Shown: positions 17,919 through 26,122 of the stretch, in pieces | How the letters are laid out: each line of letters opens with the position of its first letter | How positions within the stretch are numbered: position 1 is the stretch's first letter | Assembly (NCBI GenBank): GCA_017462965.1 | Contig: JAFTQC010000047.1 | Location: forward strand, 1-44,615 | Length of the DNA: 44,615 nt | Direction of reading: 5' to 3' | From: Clostridia bacterium | Lineage (GTDB): Bacteria; Bacillota; Clostridia; TANB77; UBA1234 | Notes under the pieces: model-generated | The model's database searches: none | Seen by the model: the letters and a program-made list of their open reading frames with translations, nothing else | Told to the model about the DNA's origin: nothing | Program-made: the position numbers and the translations under genes

Positions 17919-18284
17919 TCACTTCACAGGTTCGCTCAAGAAGAGAATCTCGATTCCACCCGCATTGAAGTACTGACATTTCACAGCCTCATCGTAGCGT
18001 TCAAAGGTTGCAAAATGTTCGAGTGCGCATTGAATCTCGAAAAGCTGATGCATCGTGGGCCTGGAATGAGAAGTATCGTTCACCGTAATCTGAATGCGAT
18101 CCGGCTGAAGCTTCTTGAAAGCCTCGACATACTTTTCAATATCCCACTCGTCGAATGTGCTGCTTGCCTCCATCAGAATGCATACTTTTTCTCCCTGCGC
18201 TTTTTTGGTCCGCAGGAGCTCAGCAAAGTCTTGGCCGGTCAAACCTTCCAAGTCAACTTTGTGAATGTAGTAACGATCCTGCAT
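17919..18284 (-). CDS. Unrecognised 121-aa protein, higher-GC gene of possible foreign origin
   Basis: The start is ATG 18284, or GTG 18287 just before it, because AAGGAGG lies 8-11 nt upstream; a longer frame from 18320 would place that ribosome site inside the gene. The protein begins MQDRYYIHKVDLEGLTG and is soluble, with no membrane helix. Alternating beta and helix patterns (KVCILMEASS, DRIQITVND, IEILFL) suggest a small alpha/beta fold. I do not recognise the family. A sample of 60 bases is about 47% G+C against roughly a third in the neighbours. The gene stands alone between the tRNA operon and hslO, with its own hairpin terminator, which fits recent acquisition next to tRNA genes. Confidence 0.75.
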   Translation of the reverse strand: MQDRYYIHKVDLEGLTGQDFAELLRTKKAQGEKVCILMEASSTFDEWDIEKYVEAFKKLQPDRIQITVNDTSHSRPTMHQLFEIQCALEHFATFERYDEAVKCQYFNAGGIEILFLSEPVK

Positions 18285-18398
18285 CACTTGAGACACCTCC
18301 TTAATATGTGGTTGGTACAAGAATAAGGATTCCTTCTTCGTGAGTATATCACCAAAACATGCTTCACGTCAATATTTTGTATGATATCCGTCTTATTA

Positions 18399-19265
18399 TT
18401 ATTCTGAAATCATGTCTAAAATCTCTTCTTTTGAAAAAACATATTTTGAATTACAAAAATGACACTCAACTTGTGTTTGCTCATCTTCTGCAAGTTCCTC
18501 AATATCCTTTTTCCCCATACTGCAAATAGCTCTCTTCATCCTTTCTTTTGAGCAATCACATTTCCAATTAACATCTCTTTCTTCAACTTCATAAGTATTC
18601 AAATCATCAGAAATAAATGTCGCAATTTCCTCTAAACTTTTTCCTTCTTCCAACATATCAGTTATAGAAGTGCTCTCTGCTATTCTATTTTCAATTAACA
18701 TCAAAATTTGATCTGGTGTATCTGGCAAAGCTTGAATTATATATCCTCCCGCTTTCTTTACACTTCCATCTTTATTCACTAAAACTCCAAGCGCAATAGC
18801 AGTTGGTATTTGTTCTGAAATTGCATAGTAATATGTAAAATCTTCCGCTATTTCACCAGTTTGAAGTGGAACACTGCCAATATATGGTTCACCTATTCCT
18901 ATATCCTTTATAACCCTTAATTCACCATTACCTATAATTCCACTAACATTTAATTTACCATTTTCCTTTTTTTCTGCTTCAGCAAGAGGATGTGAAACAT
19001 ATCCTTTAACATTTCCGAAAGAATCCGCTGTAACCAAAATTGAACCAAGATTTCCGTCACCAATAATTTGTAATGTTACCTTATCTTTTTCACCTTTTGA
19101 CATCGTTCCCATTAGTATTCCCATCGTTAAAACTCTTCCAAGAGCAGCAGTTGGTGTTGGATTTAATTTGTGAATTTTTCTTGCGTTTTCTACTATATCT
19201 GTTGTATCAACACATGATATTTTAACCATATCTGCATGTGCCATAAATTTCTTTAATTTTCCCAT
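18399..19265 (-). CDS. hslO: Hsp33 redox-regulated chaperonin
   Basis: Hsp33 is a cytoplasmic holdase switched on by oxidative unfolding. The 288-residue length is normal for the family. The C-terminal zinc site is complete: CDC at residues 236-238 and CHFC at 268-271. The N-terminal domain carries the usual GRVLTMGILMGTM and GDGNLGSILV stretches. The start at 19265 follows AGGAGG by 11 nt. It lies downstream of the cold-shock gene with a hairpin between, so it may depend on read-through; no separate promoter is clear. Confidence 0.95.
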   Translation of the reverse strand: MGKLKKFMAHADMVKISCVDTTDIVENARKIHKLNPTPTAALGRVLTMGILMGTMSKGEKDKVTLQIIGDGNLGSILVTADSFGNVKGYVSHPLAEAEKKENGKLNVSGIIGNGELRVIKDIGIGEPYIGSVPLQTGEIAEDFTYYYAISEQIPTAIALGVLVNKDGSVKKAGGYIIQALPDTPDQILMLIENRIAESTSITDMLEEGKSLEEIATFISDDLNTYEVEERDVNWKCDCSKERMKRAICSMGKKDIEELAEDEQTQVECHFCNSKYVFSKEEILDMISE

Positions 19266-19299
19266 ATTAGTAGTAACCTCCTGTTTTATCTAAAAATTA

Positions 19300-19325
19300 A
19301 ACCTCGCATTTAAAAATACGAGGTT
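19300..19325 (-). terminator. Hairpin terminator after the cold-shock gene
   Basis: Arms AACCTCG (19300-19306) and CGAGGTT (19319-19325). On the minus strand the stem is followed by TAATTTTTAG. A modest stem, so it may be leaky into hslO. Confidence 0.65.
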
Positions 19326-19352
19326 CTTGTTTTTGGGTTTATATATAATCAA

Positions 19353-19562
19353 CTAAACTGTAGCAACTCTTGTAACATTAGCTGCTTGATCACCTTTTTG
19401 ACCATCAACTATATCGAATTGAACTTCAGTTCCTTCTTCTAGTGTCTTATAACCATCCATATTGATTGCTGAAAAATGAACGAATACATCTTTTGCATTC
19501 TCTCTTTCAATAAATCCAAATCCTTTTTCGGCGTTAAACCACTTAACTTTTCCTCTCTCCAT
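19353..19562 (-). CDS. Cold-shock protein (CspA family)
   Basis: A 69-residue single cold-shock domain, typical length, binding single-stranded RNA or DNA. RNP1 is KGFGFIE and RNP2 is VFVHFSAI. The start is ATG 19562, with AGGAGG placed correctly upstream; an in-frame ATG at 19607 would put that site inside the gene. It has a consensus promoter with a leader of about 48 nt. RNA chaperone function follows from the family; the specific paralogue cannot be named. Confidence 0.95.
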   Translation of the reverse strand: MERGKVKWFNAEKGFGFIERENAKDVFVHFSAINMDGYKTLEEGTEVQFDIVDGQKGDQAANVTRVATV

Positions 19563-19616
19563 GTTATCTTTCCTCCTAATTTCTTTAGTACTTAATTGCC
19601 TCCGCAACTTTACTAG

Positions 19617-19645
19617 AGTTTATCATAGTAAAATATCAATGTCAA
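19617..19645 (-). promoter_or_regulatory. Promoter of the cold-shock gene
   Basis: TTGACA (19645-19640), 17-nt spacer, TAAACT (19622-19617) on the minus strand, with ATG 19562 about 50 nt downstream. Confidence 0.8.
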
Positions 19646-19664
19646 ATACCTAGATAAATTATCT

Positions 19665-20879
19665 TTATTTTTTATTTATCATCTCTTTTATCACTTCTAT
19701 TGCTTTATTTAATTGTAAATCTTCTCCTACATTTTCACCATTTTCTACAACATAATCAGGTTCTACTCCAAGCTCATTTATTTTTTGTCCTGATGGCGAA
19801 AAATACTCTGCTATTGTTATTTTAACATATGTTCCATCTCGCAAACTTTTAAATTCTTGAACTAATCCTTTACCATATGTTGTTGTTCCAACAACAGCAC
19901 CTTTTTCATAGTCCTTTATCGCGCCAGCCATTATTTCAGATGCGCTTGCCGAGTAACCGTTTACAACAACAACAACCGGAATATCAAGAGTTTTTGAATC
20001 TGAATAGATATATTCTTTTTTGCCGTTTTTATCCACCGTATACGTTATTACACCAGTTGGTAAAATCTCATCGATTATTGCTGCAGCCGTACTTAAAAGA
20101 CCACCTGTATTATCTCTTATATCTATTATTAATCCTTCTATCTGCGCATCTTTTTTCATCTCTTTTATTGCATCCTTAAAATGTTTATCAGCCTTTTCAT
20201 CAAACGAACTAAAAGATATATATGCAATATTATTATCAAGTATTTCATAATCAAACGAATTAATTTCTACTTTTCTACGCGTTAAAGTTTTTTCAAATTC
20301 TTCATACTCATTTTCATTTGTGTATCTAATAAATTTAATATTAATTGTACTTCCCGAAACACCCTTAATTGTTCCAGCTACTTCTTCAAGTGAAGCACCC
20401 GTTACATCTTTTCCGTCCAATTCAATTATATAATCACCAGGAAGTATCCCCGCTTCTTCGGCAGGAGAACCTTCAATCGGCATTAATACAATTGGAAGAC
20501 CTTTTGATGTATCAAGGGCCATATACATACCCACACCTTCGTATTCGCCTTCAGATTCTGTTAAAAATTCTTCAGTTTCAGAAACATCAAAATAACTTGT
20601 ATATGGATCATCCAAAGCTTCTAACATTCCTCGTATTGCACCTTCCTCAAGTGTTTTCATGTCATACTCATATAAAAATTCATCTTCTACAATAGATAAA
20701 ACCTTTTCTAATTTCTTAAAATTATCTCCAGAATATAAACTTGTATCATATCCTCCATCATTTCCTAATGTCATCTTAGTATATTGAAATGATGTAACCA
20801 CAAAAACTGTTGCGGCAGTAATAACCATCCATAATATTGTTTCACCAGCTGAAACTCTTTTATCATTATTGTTTTTCAT
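19665..20879 (-). CDS. ctpA: S41 carboxy-terminal processing peptidase
   Basis: A membrane-anchored serine protease of the CtpA/CtpB type, 404 residues. One N-terminal membrane segment (about 14-31) places the rest outside. A PDZ domain (about 112-200) contains GSPAEEAGILPGD. The catalytic region holds the SASASE serine motif (about 310-315) and the general-base Lys337 in TTYGKG. Family members trim secreted or signalling proteins from the C-terminus; the substrate here is unknown. It starts 8 nt after the YibE/F stop codon, so the two are very likely one transcript. Confidence 0.93.
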   Translation of the reverse strand: MKNNNDKRVSAGETILWMVITAATVFVVTSFQYTKMTLGNDGGYDTSLYSGDNFKKLEKVLSIVEDEFLYEYDMKTLEEGAIRGMLEALDDPYTSYFDVSETEEFLTESEGEYEGVGMYMALDTSKGLPIVLMPIEGSPAEEAGILPGDYIIELDGKDVTGASLEEVAGTIKGVSGSTINIKFIRYTNENEYEEFEKTLTRRKVEINSFDYEILDNNIAYISFSSFDEKADKHFKDAIKEMKKDAQIEGLIIDIRDNTGGLLSTAAAIIDEILPTGVITYTVDKNGKKEYIYSDSKTLDIPVVVVVNGYSASASEIMAGAIKDYEKGAVVGTTTYGKGLVQEFKSLRDGTYVKITIAEYFSPSGQKINELGVEPDYVVENGENVGEDLQLNKAIEVIKEMINKK

Positions 20880-20887
20880 GTTTCCCC

Positions 20888-22090
20888 CTATCTCTTACCC
20901 ATAAGCAAACTTGTTACTAACGTTGTAAAAGGAATCGTAGTAACTAAACCAAAACTTCCTGCTATTGCGCTAAGAACTTCTTCTAGTATCATTTCCGAAT
21001 TTATTACATGTCTAAGATTTTCTCCCGTAACCGTAAGAAGCATTACAAGAACCATTGAGCATCCCATATACGCAAGTATTAATGTATTAGTCATTGTTCC
21101 CATCATATCTTTTCCAATATTCATTCCTGCAGAAAGCATTCTTCTTACAGAAATCTCATTGTTTTCTTCTTTCAATTCATGAAGTGCAGAAGCTATTGAC
21201 ATACTAACATCCATACAAGCACCCAGTGCACCAATAATTATTCCTGCATACATTAGTCCTTTAAAATCATATTTAACCATTTCTTCTGTTCCATACAATA
21301 CTTGTTGACTAAGTGTTCCAGCTTCTTCAGAAATACCTGACAAATCCATTAAGTTTCCAAATATAATAGCAAATATTCCCGCTATCAAAATCCCTCCTGT
21401 TGTACCTAAAATAGCAGCAACCGCCTTTTTATTAAAACCAGCAATTATAAATAAAACTATTATTGTTATCCCTATAGAAACTATGGTTGTTATCCCTAAC
21501 GGATTTACTCCTTCAATAAGCTTTGGAAGTATTATATAAAATATTGCCAGAATCGTAATTACTAGGCTCACCAGGGCTTTAACGCCTTTCTTTCCACCTA
21601 TGATAACAATTGCTAACGAATAAATTACCAAAATCAATACCAAATAATTTGTATTATCTCTTTCTGAAATTGCAGTATCTTGAATTTTGCCATCTGAAGA
21701 TATTGTCGCATGCACTATAACTTTATCACCTTTTTTTAACGGCTTACTCATTTCTTCAATTCCAGTATAGAACGAAAGTGAATGTCTTATAATTTTAGTA
21801 GTATTATAACCTTGATCTTTTATATGTACTTTCACATCCTGATACGAAAAAGTATAATAGTCATTTTTTTCTTCAAAAACCTCACCAACTTCTTCAACCG
21901 TTCCTTTTAAATAAAGGTATTTCATATCACTTGTAGTGCTATCATCATACAAACCCAAATCATAATCTAAACTTTCTTCTGCATAAGATTCTGCATAATC
22001 TATATTTGATGCATCATCACCTGATTCGGTTGCATATGATACGTTACAAATTCCAAAAATCATCACTAAAAGTAAAAAAAATTTTTTCAC
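20888..22090 (-). CDS. YibE/F-like multi-pass membrane protein
   Basis: 400 residues starting at a GTG after AGGAGTG. A signal sequence (ending VSYA) is followed by an extracytoplasmic domain of about 120 residues resembling a small beta domain (LKGTVEEVGEVFEE, VKVHIKDQG). Then come about seven membrane helices from residue 150 with glycine-rich turns, as in the YibE/F family. The biochemical role of this family is not established. It is co-transcribed with ctpA. Its ribosome site lies in a hairpin (22097-22143), so translation may be regulated. Confidence 0.85.
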   Translation of the reverse strand: MKKFFLLLVMIFGICNVSYATESGDDASNIDYAESYAEESLDYDLGLYDDSTTSDMKYLYLKGTVEEVGEVFEEKNDYYTFSYQDVKVHIKDQGYNTTKIIRHSLSFYTGIEEMSKPLKKGDKVIVHATISSDGKIQDTAISERDNTNYLVLILVIYSLAIVIIGGKKGVKALVSLVITILAIFYIILPKLIEGVNPLGITTIVSIGITIIVLFIIAGFNKKAVAAILGTTGGILIAGIFAIIFGNLMDLSGISEEAGTLSQQVLYGTEEMVKYDFKGLMYAGIIIGALGACMDVSMSIASALHELKEENNEISVRRMLSAGMNIGKDMMGTMTNTLILAYMGCSMVLVMLLTVTGENLRHVINSEMILEEVLSAIAGSFGLVTTIPFTTLVTSLLMGKR

Positions 22091-22096
22091 AAAATC

Positions 22097-22143
22097 ACTC
22101 CTAAAGTATTTTCCAATTTAAATTAATTTTACTACTTAGGAGT
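22097..22143 (-). promoter_or_regulatory. Leader hairpin masking the YibE/F ribosome-binding site
   Basis: On the transcript ACTCCTAAGTA (22143-22133) can pair with TACTTTAGGAGT (22108-22097): 11 pairs with one bulge. The paired right arm contains the whole AGGAGT Shine-Dalgarno, 6 nt before the GTG start. This could be an RNA thermometer, a protein-binding attenuator, or a DNA operator. Confidence 0.5.
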
Positions 22144-22197
22144 ATCAAAATCAATTTTATTTCCCTACATATACAATATTTTTTTATCACGAAAAAT

Positions 22198-23103
22198 TCA
22201 CAACTTTCTCCTAATAAAATTCTTTCCTTTTAATTCAATTATATATCCTTGCATTTCTAAAAGTGTTAACTTTGACAAAATTGTAGCCGTAGATTCTTTT
22301 GAATCTAGACATATGTTTTCCAATGAAGTAGGCTTATACTTTATTTTTTTATAAATTTCTCTAAGTTCTGGCGAAATTTCTTCTTCATATTCATTCATCT
22401 TTTTACTTTTTTGAGAATTCTCTTCTTTTGATAAATCACATTGATTATATTTATCAAATTTTGCTAATACATCTTGAACATTTCTTACGCAAAAAGCGCC
22501 TTCGCTTAATATTCGATTGCTTCCATCATATAGTTCATCATTTATTCCACCAGGAACAACGAAAATCTTTTTATTTAAATTTATAGCATGTCTTATCGTT
22601 GTCAACGAGCCACTTTTCTCTTTTGCCTCAATCAAAATAACCCCTTCTGATAATGCAGCTATAATCCTATTTCTATCAATGAAATTTTTTCTTAGCGGCG
22701 GATCTTCCGGCATATACTCCGTTATAACAGCACCACCATTCTCTATTATTTCATCTATCAGCCTCATATTTTCTTTTGGATAAACATTGTCAAATCCACC
22801 CCCTAAAACAGCAATTGTTTTTCCATTATTATTTACACAACCTCTATGCGCAGCGGAATCAACTCCAAGCGCAAGTCCACTTACGATAATGATATTTTTT
22901 CCATTCAATTTCTGCGCCATCTCCGTCGCAAAAATTTTCCCAAACTCACTACAATTTCTACTTCCTACCATTGCCAAAGAAAAATCATTCAATATATCCA
23001 CATTTCCCCATACATAAATCACATCTGGACAATCTGGCAAACTTTCCAAATTTTTAGGGAATCGCATATCCCCTCGTTTCAAATATTTCATTTCGTATCT
23101 CAT
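22198..23103 (-). CDS. dprA: DNA processing protein DprA
   Basis: DprA loads RecA on incoming single-stranded DNA during transformation. The 301-residue protein has the Rossmann-like core (MVGSRNCSEFG, SGLALGVDSAAHRG, GGGFDNVYP) and a C-terminal winged-helix region. It is shorter than DprA proteins of about 360 residues because the N-terminal SAM-like domain is missing. The start follows GAGAGGATAAT and lies 1 nt past the yraN stop codon, so translation is probably coupled. The order yifB-yraN-dprA is common in Firmicutes. Confidence 0.95.
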   Translation of the reverse strand: MRYEMKYLKRGDMRFPKNLESLPDCPDVIYVWGNVDILNDFSLAMVGSRNCSEFGKIFATEMAQKLNGKNIIIVSGLALGVDSAAHRGCVNNNGKTIAVLGGGFDNVYPKENMRLIDEIIENGGAVITEYMPEDPPLRKNFIDRNRIIAALSEGVILIEAKEKSGSLTTIRHAINLNKKIFVVPGGINDELYDGSNRILSEGAFCVRNVQDVLAKFDKYNQCDLSKEENSQKSKKMNEYEEEISPELREIYKKIKYKPTSLENICLDSKESTATILSKLTLLEMQGYIIELKGKNFIRRKL

Positions 23104-23104
23104 A

Positions 23105-23500
23105 TTATCCTCTCTTAAAAAAAGTTGCGTATGGATTTTCTATAATTGCATTTTTTATATGTGCCACTCTCGATTTATGAGGTTCTAAAATATAAACCTC
23201 TATTACATCAAGCGACATCGGTACATCATACAACTCATTTATATACGTATAAAATTCCGCTACCTTATATATGCGATTTCTTTTTAAATAATCAATACTT
23301 TCCGCAGGCTTTCCAAACACTTCTTGGCATCTTGTTTTCACTTCTATAAAAGAAATTTGATCATTATATTTCGCAATTATATCTATTTCTCCAAATCTGC
23401 AATAAAAATTAGTTTCGACAATTACATAACCCATTTTTTCTAAATACTCTCGAGCTATTTTTTCTCCTCTTTTTCCTATTATTTTATTTTCATTTCTCAT
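23105..23500 (-). CDS. YraN family (UPF0102) endonuclease-like protein
   Basis: 131 residues with the full UPF0102 pattern: GKRGEKIAREYL, then GYVIVETNF, FGEIDIIAK and FIEVKTR. The E-x-D and E-V-K residues form a restriction-enzyme-like active site. The family is predicted to act on Holliday junctions or other DNA; its true role is uncertain. It lies in one operon between the YifB ATPase and dprA. Confidence 0.93.
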   Translation of the reverse strand: MRNENKIIGKRGEKIAREYLEKMGYVIVETNFYCRFGEIDIIAKYNDQISFIEVKTRCQEVFGKPAESIDYLKRNRIYKVAEFYTYINELYDVPMSLDVIEVYILEPHKSRVAHIKNAIIENPYATFFKRG

Positions 23501-23521
23501 TAATTCGCTCCTGTTTCAAAC

Positions 23522-25057
23522 TTATTTCTTTTGATAATTCTTGTCTAAAACTCTATATTGTATCGCTTCAGCAACGTGCTCCATTTTTATTTTTTCACTT
23601 CCTTCTAAATCCGCTATTGTCCTTGCAACTTTTATTATTCTGTTGTAAGTTCTTACACTAAAACCATATTTAATAAACGCCTGCTTTAATAATTTATTTC
23701 CTGCTTCATCCAACTTACAAAATTCATTTATAAGTTTGTCCGTAAGTTCCGAATTAGATAATATTCCATAATTCTTATACCTTTCTTCTTGTATCTTCCT
23801 AGCCCTATTAACTCTTTCCCTAATTTGGGCAGAAGTTTCTTTTTGACTATTCTCATGTATCTTTTCGTATTCTATAGCCGGAACTTCTATATGAATATCA
23901 ATCCTATCTAGCAAAGGCCCACTTATCTTATTCATGTATTTTTGAATCTGCGAATCTGTACAAACGCAACGTTTTTTCGAATCCATCGCATATCCGCAAG
24001 GACATGGATTCATGCTAGCGATGAATATAAAATTACACGGATATGTATATGAACAATTCATTCTAGAAATTGTAATTTTACCATCCTCAATCGGACCTCT
24101 CATTACTTCTAATGCATACCTATCAAATTCTGCAATTTCATCCAAATACAATACACCATAATGAGCTAAACTTATTTCTCCTGGTTTAGGTATACGCCCT
24201 CCACCAGATAAAGCAATTCCAGACGTAGTATGATGAGGTGCACGAAATGGTCTTGTTGTTATTAACGGTTTGTTTGCTGGTAAATTTCCCGCAACGCTAT
24301 GTATTTTTGTAATTTCCAAAGATTCTTCAAATGTCAAATCCGGCAATATTGTGCGAAGACGCTTTGCAAGCATTGTTTTACCAGCCCCTGGACTGCCTAT
24401 CATTAAACAATTGTGTGCACCCGCTGCAACAATTTCTAATGCTCTTTTAGAAATCTCTTGTCCTTTTATTTCCGAAAAATCAATATCTTCTTTCTCATCT
24501 TTTTGGAACATTTCATCAATATTCGTTTTGAATCGATCTATTATGTTATGATTATTTAAATGTTCTATAACATCACTTAATGTTTTAGCAGGTATTATTC
24601 TCACATCGCTTACAACTCCTGCTTCATTCCTATTTTCGTATGGAACTACTATATTTTTTATACCCAAATTTCTTGCCTCTATGCACATTGGCAAAACACC
24701 ATTAACTTTATTTATTTTTCCATCTAAAGAGAGTTCTCCTATAAAAACATATTCATTAATTGTAGGACATTCTATTTCTCCTATATTATTCAATATTCCT
24801 ACAGCTATTGGTAAATCAAATGCCGAACCCTCTTTTCTTGTAGATGCAGGAGCTAAATTAACAATAATTTTTCTACTTTGTAATTCGAATCCAGAGTTCT
24901 TTATTGCAGTTCTAACTCTTTCTTTTGATTCTCTTACGCTAGCATCCGGCAAACCTACTATTTCCCATGATGGCAACCCGTTATTTATATCCACTTCAAC
25001 ATTAATTAATTTACCTTCTATGCCACTTAATGACATTCCAAAAATATTCGATAACAT
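23522..25057 (-). CDS. YifB/ComM family Mg-chelatase-like AAA+ ATPase
   Basis: 511 residues in the usual order: ChlI-like N-terminal domain (about 1-190), AAA+ core with GSPGAGKT Walker A at 221-228 and LYLDEI Walker B, and a C-terminal Mg-chelatase domain containing YGFSVRTYNRI. A cysteine group (PCPCGY, CVC) follows the ATPase. ComM of this family is a helicase promoting branch migration in natural transformation. Placement before dprA supports a DNA-uptake or recombination role. The start follows AGGAGGTTAT. Confidence 0.92.
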   Translation of the reverse strand: MLSNIFGMSLSGIEGKLINVEVDINNGLPSWEIVGLPDASVRESKERVRTAIKNSGFELQSRKIIVNLAPASTRKEGSAFDLPIAVGILNNIGEIECPTINEYVFIGELSLDGKINKVNGVLPMCIEARNLGIKNIVVPYENRNEAGVVSDVRIIPAKTLSDVIEHLNNHNIIDRFKTNIDEMFQKDEKEDIDFSEIKGQEISKRALEIVAAGAHNCLMIGSPGAGKTMLAKRLRTILPDLTFEESLEITKIHSVAGNLPANKPLITTRPFRAPHHTTSGIALSGGGRIPKPGEISLAHYGVLYLDEIAEFDRYALEVMRGPIEDGKITISRMNCSYTYPCNFIFIASMNPCPCGYAMDSKKRCVCTDSQIQKYMNKISGPLLDRIDIHIEVPAIEYEKIHENSQKETSAQIRERVNRARKIQEERYKNYGILSNSELTDKLINEFCKLDEAGNKLLKQAFIKYGFSVRTYNRIIKVARTIADLEGSEKIKMEHVAEAIQYRVLDKNYQKK

Positions 25058-25103
25058 ATAACCTCCTAAAATTTATAATTCAAATATCTTTATAAAAATT
25101 GCA

Positions 25104-25132
25104 TTGCATGATTATTTTTTTTACTTTATAAT
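25104..25132 (+). promoter_or_regulatory. Promoter of the plus-strand prepilin-like gene
   Basis: TTGCAT (25104-25109), 17-nt spacer, perfect TATAAT (25127-25132). The leader to ATG 25195 is about 55 nt and contains AAAGGAGAGG. This is the only plus-strand promoter-gene pair I can support with confidence. Confidence 0.75.
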
Positions 25133-25194
25133 TAACTTATGTCTATTTACATATCAAAAATTAGTTTCAAAGAAAGAACAAAGGAGAGGATGAA

Positions 25195-26073
25195 ATGAAA
25201 GAAAATAAAGGTATATCGTTAATTACTTTGGTAATCACTATTGTTATGATGATAATAATAGCTGGTGTAACAATTTACTACGGAGCACAAAAAAACATCG
25301 ATACTGCGTATGAATCAGACAGATATACGGAAATGATGAATGTTAGCGAGGCTGTTCAACAACGTTCATTGACAAACAGAATCGACCCAGCTCGTTATCC
25401 ATATGTAGGAACACAATTAACAGAAAGTTCTTCTAAAGTCGTTAACAATATTACTTATGCAGACGGTTGGTACTTATTAACACCTGAGCAAACAGAAGAC
25501 TTAAGTTTGGAAAGCATTGAAAAAGACTATATTGTAAACTACTTGACAGGAGAAGTTGTTTCTTTAGAACCTGTAGTTGTGGATGAAAAAGAATACTATT
25601 CATCTAATGATTTAAAAGAAGTAATCGGTGGAGAAGAAACACCTGTTTCAGACGATATGTATGATGCAAGTAAAGGTGTGAACAAACCAGTTTTACTTAC
25701 TGGTATGATTCCTGTAAGAAATGTAAATGGTAAATGGATTGTTACAAATGCTGATGATAACAGATGGTATGATTATTCAGCCGAAAACAAAGTATGGGCA
25801 AATGTAATGTTATCTGATGAAGTTACAATCGAAGGCTATGCAAATGAAGATATTAAAAGAGCTTCTCTTGCAGAACTTGATGGACGTGAAATTGAGACAA
25901 ATGGAAGTATGTTAGTATGGTTACCAAGATGTACAACTAATGGTTCAAGCGTAGTATACAGTAGATTATTACAAGACTATACTTCTGAAGGCTATACATT
26001 AGATTCTTCTTTCGCTTCTAATTCTGCAACAGGTATCTGGATAAGCAAATATGATGCTGATTTAAAATATTAA
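25195..26073 (+). CDS. Prepilin-like secreted protein (292 aa)
   Basis: The leader MKENKG-ISLITLVITIVMMIIIAGV is prepilin-like: short basic part, Gly, then a long hydrophobic helix. Position +5 is Thr, not the Glu of classical pilins. A helical stretch (about 30-60) is followed by GWYLLTPEQ and YIVNYLTGEVV, common in clostridial pseudopilin-like proteins. Residues about 185-292 form a domain with YDYSAENKVWANV and MLVWLPRC. It would be inserted in the membrane and could be cut by a prepilin peptidase and assembled or released; none of this is shown here. It has its own promoter and a terminator shared with gyrA. Confidence 0.85.
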   Translation: MKENKGISLITLVITIVMMIIIAGVTIYYGAQKNIDTAYESDRYTEMMNVSEAVQQRSLTNRIDPARYPYVGTQLTESSSKVVNNITYADGWYLLTPEQTEDLSLESIEKDYIVNYLTGEVVSLEPVVVDEKEYYSSNDLKEVIGGEETPVSDDMYDASKGVNKPVLLTGMIPVRNVNGKWIVTNADDNRWYDYSAENKVWANVMLSDEVTIEGYANEDIKRASLAELDGREIETNGSMLVWLPRCTTNGSSVVYSRLLQDYTSEGYTLDSSFASNSATGIWISKYDADLKY

Positions 26074-26080
26074 TTTAAAA

Positions 26081-26117
26081 GGGGTAAAAGTTTCTAAACT
26101 TTTACCCCCATTTTTTA
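26081..26117. terminator. Bidirectional terminator between the prepilin-like gene and gyrA
   Basis: Arms GGGGTAAAAG (26081-26090) and CTTTTACCCC (26099-26108), with T-rich tails on the plus strand (ATTTTTTATTTT) and a shorter one on the minus strand (TTTTAAATT). It serves two convergent genes. Confidence 0.85.
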
Positions 26118-26122
26118 TTTTC

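Noticed and set aside
17709-18326. A 205-codon plus-strand frame over the hairpin and the 121-aa gene
   Set aside because: It reads through a perfect hairpin and lacks a ribosome site; the minus gene has AAGGAGG at the right spacing.
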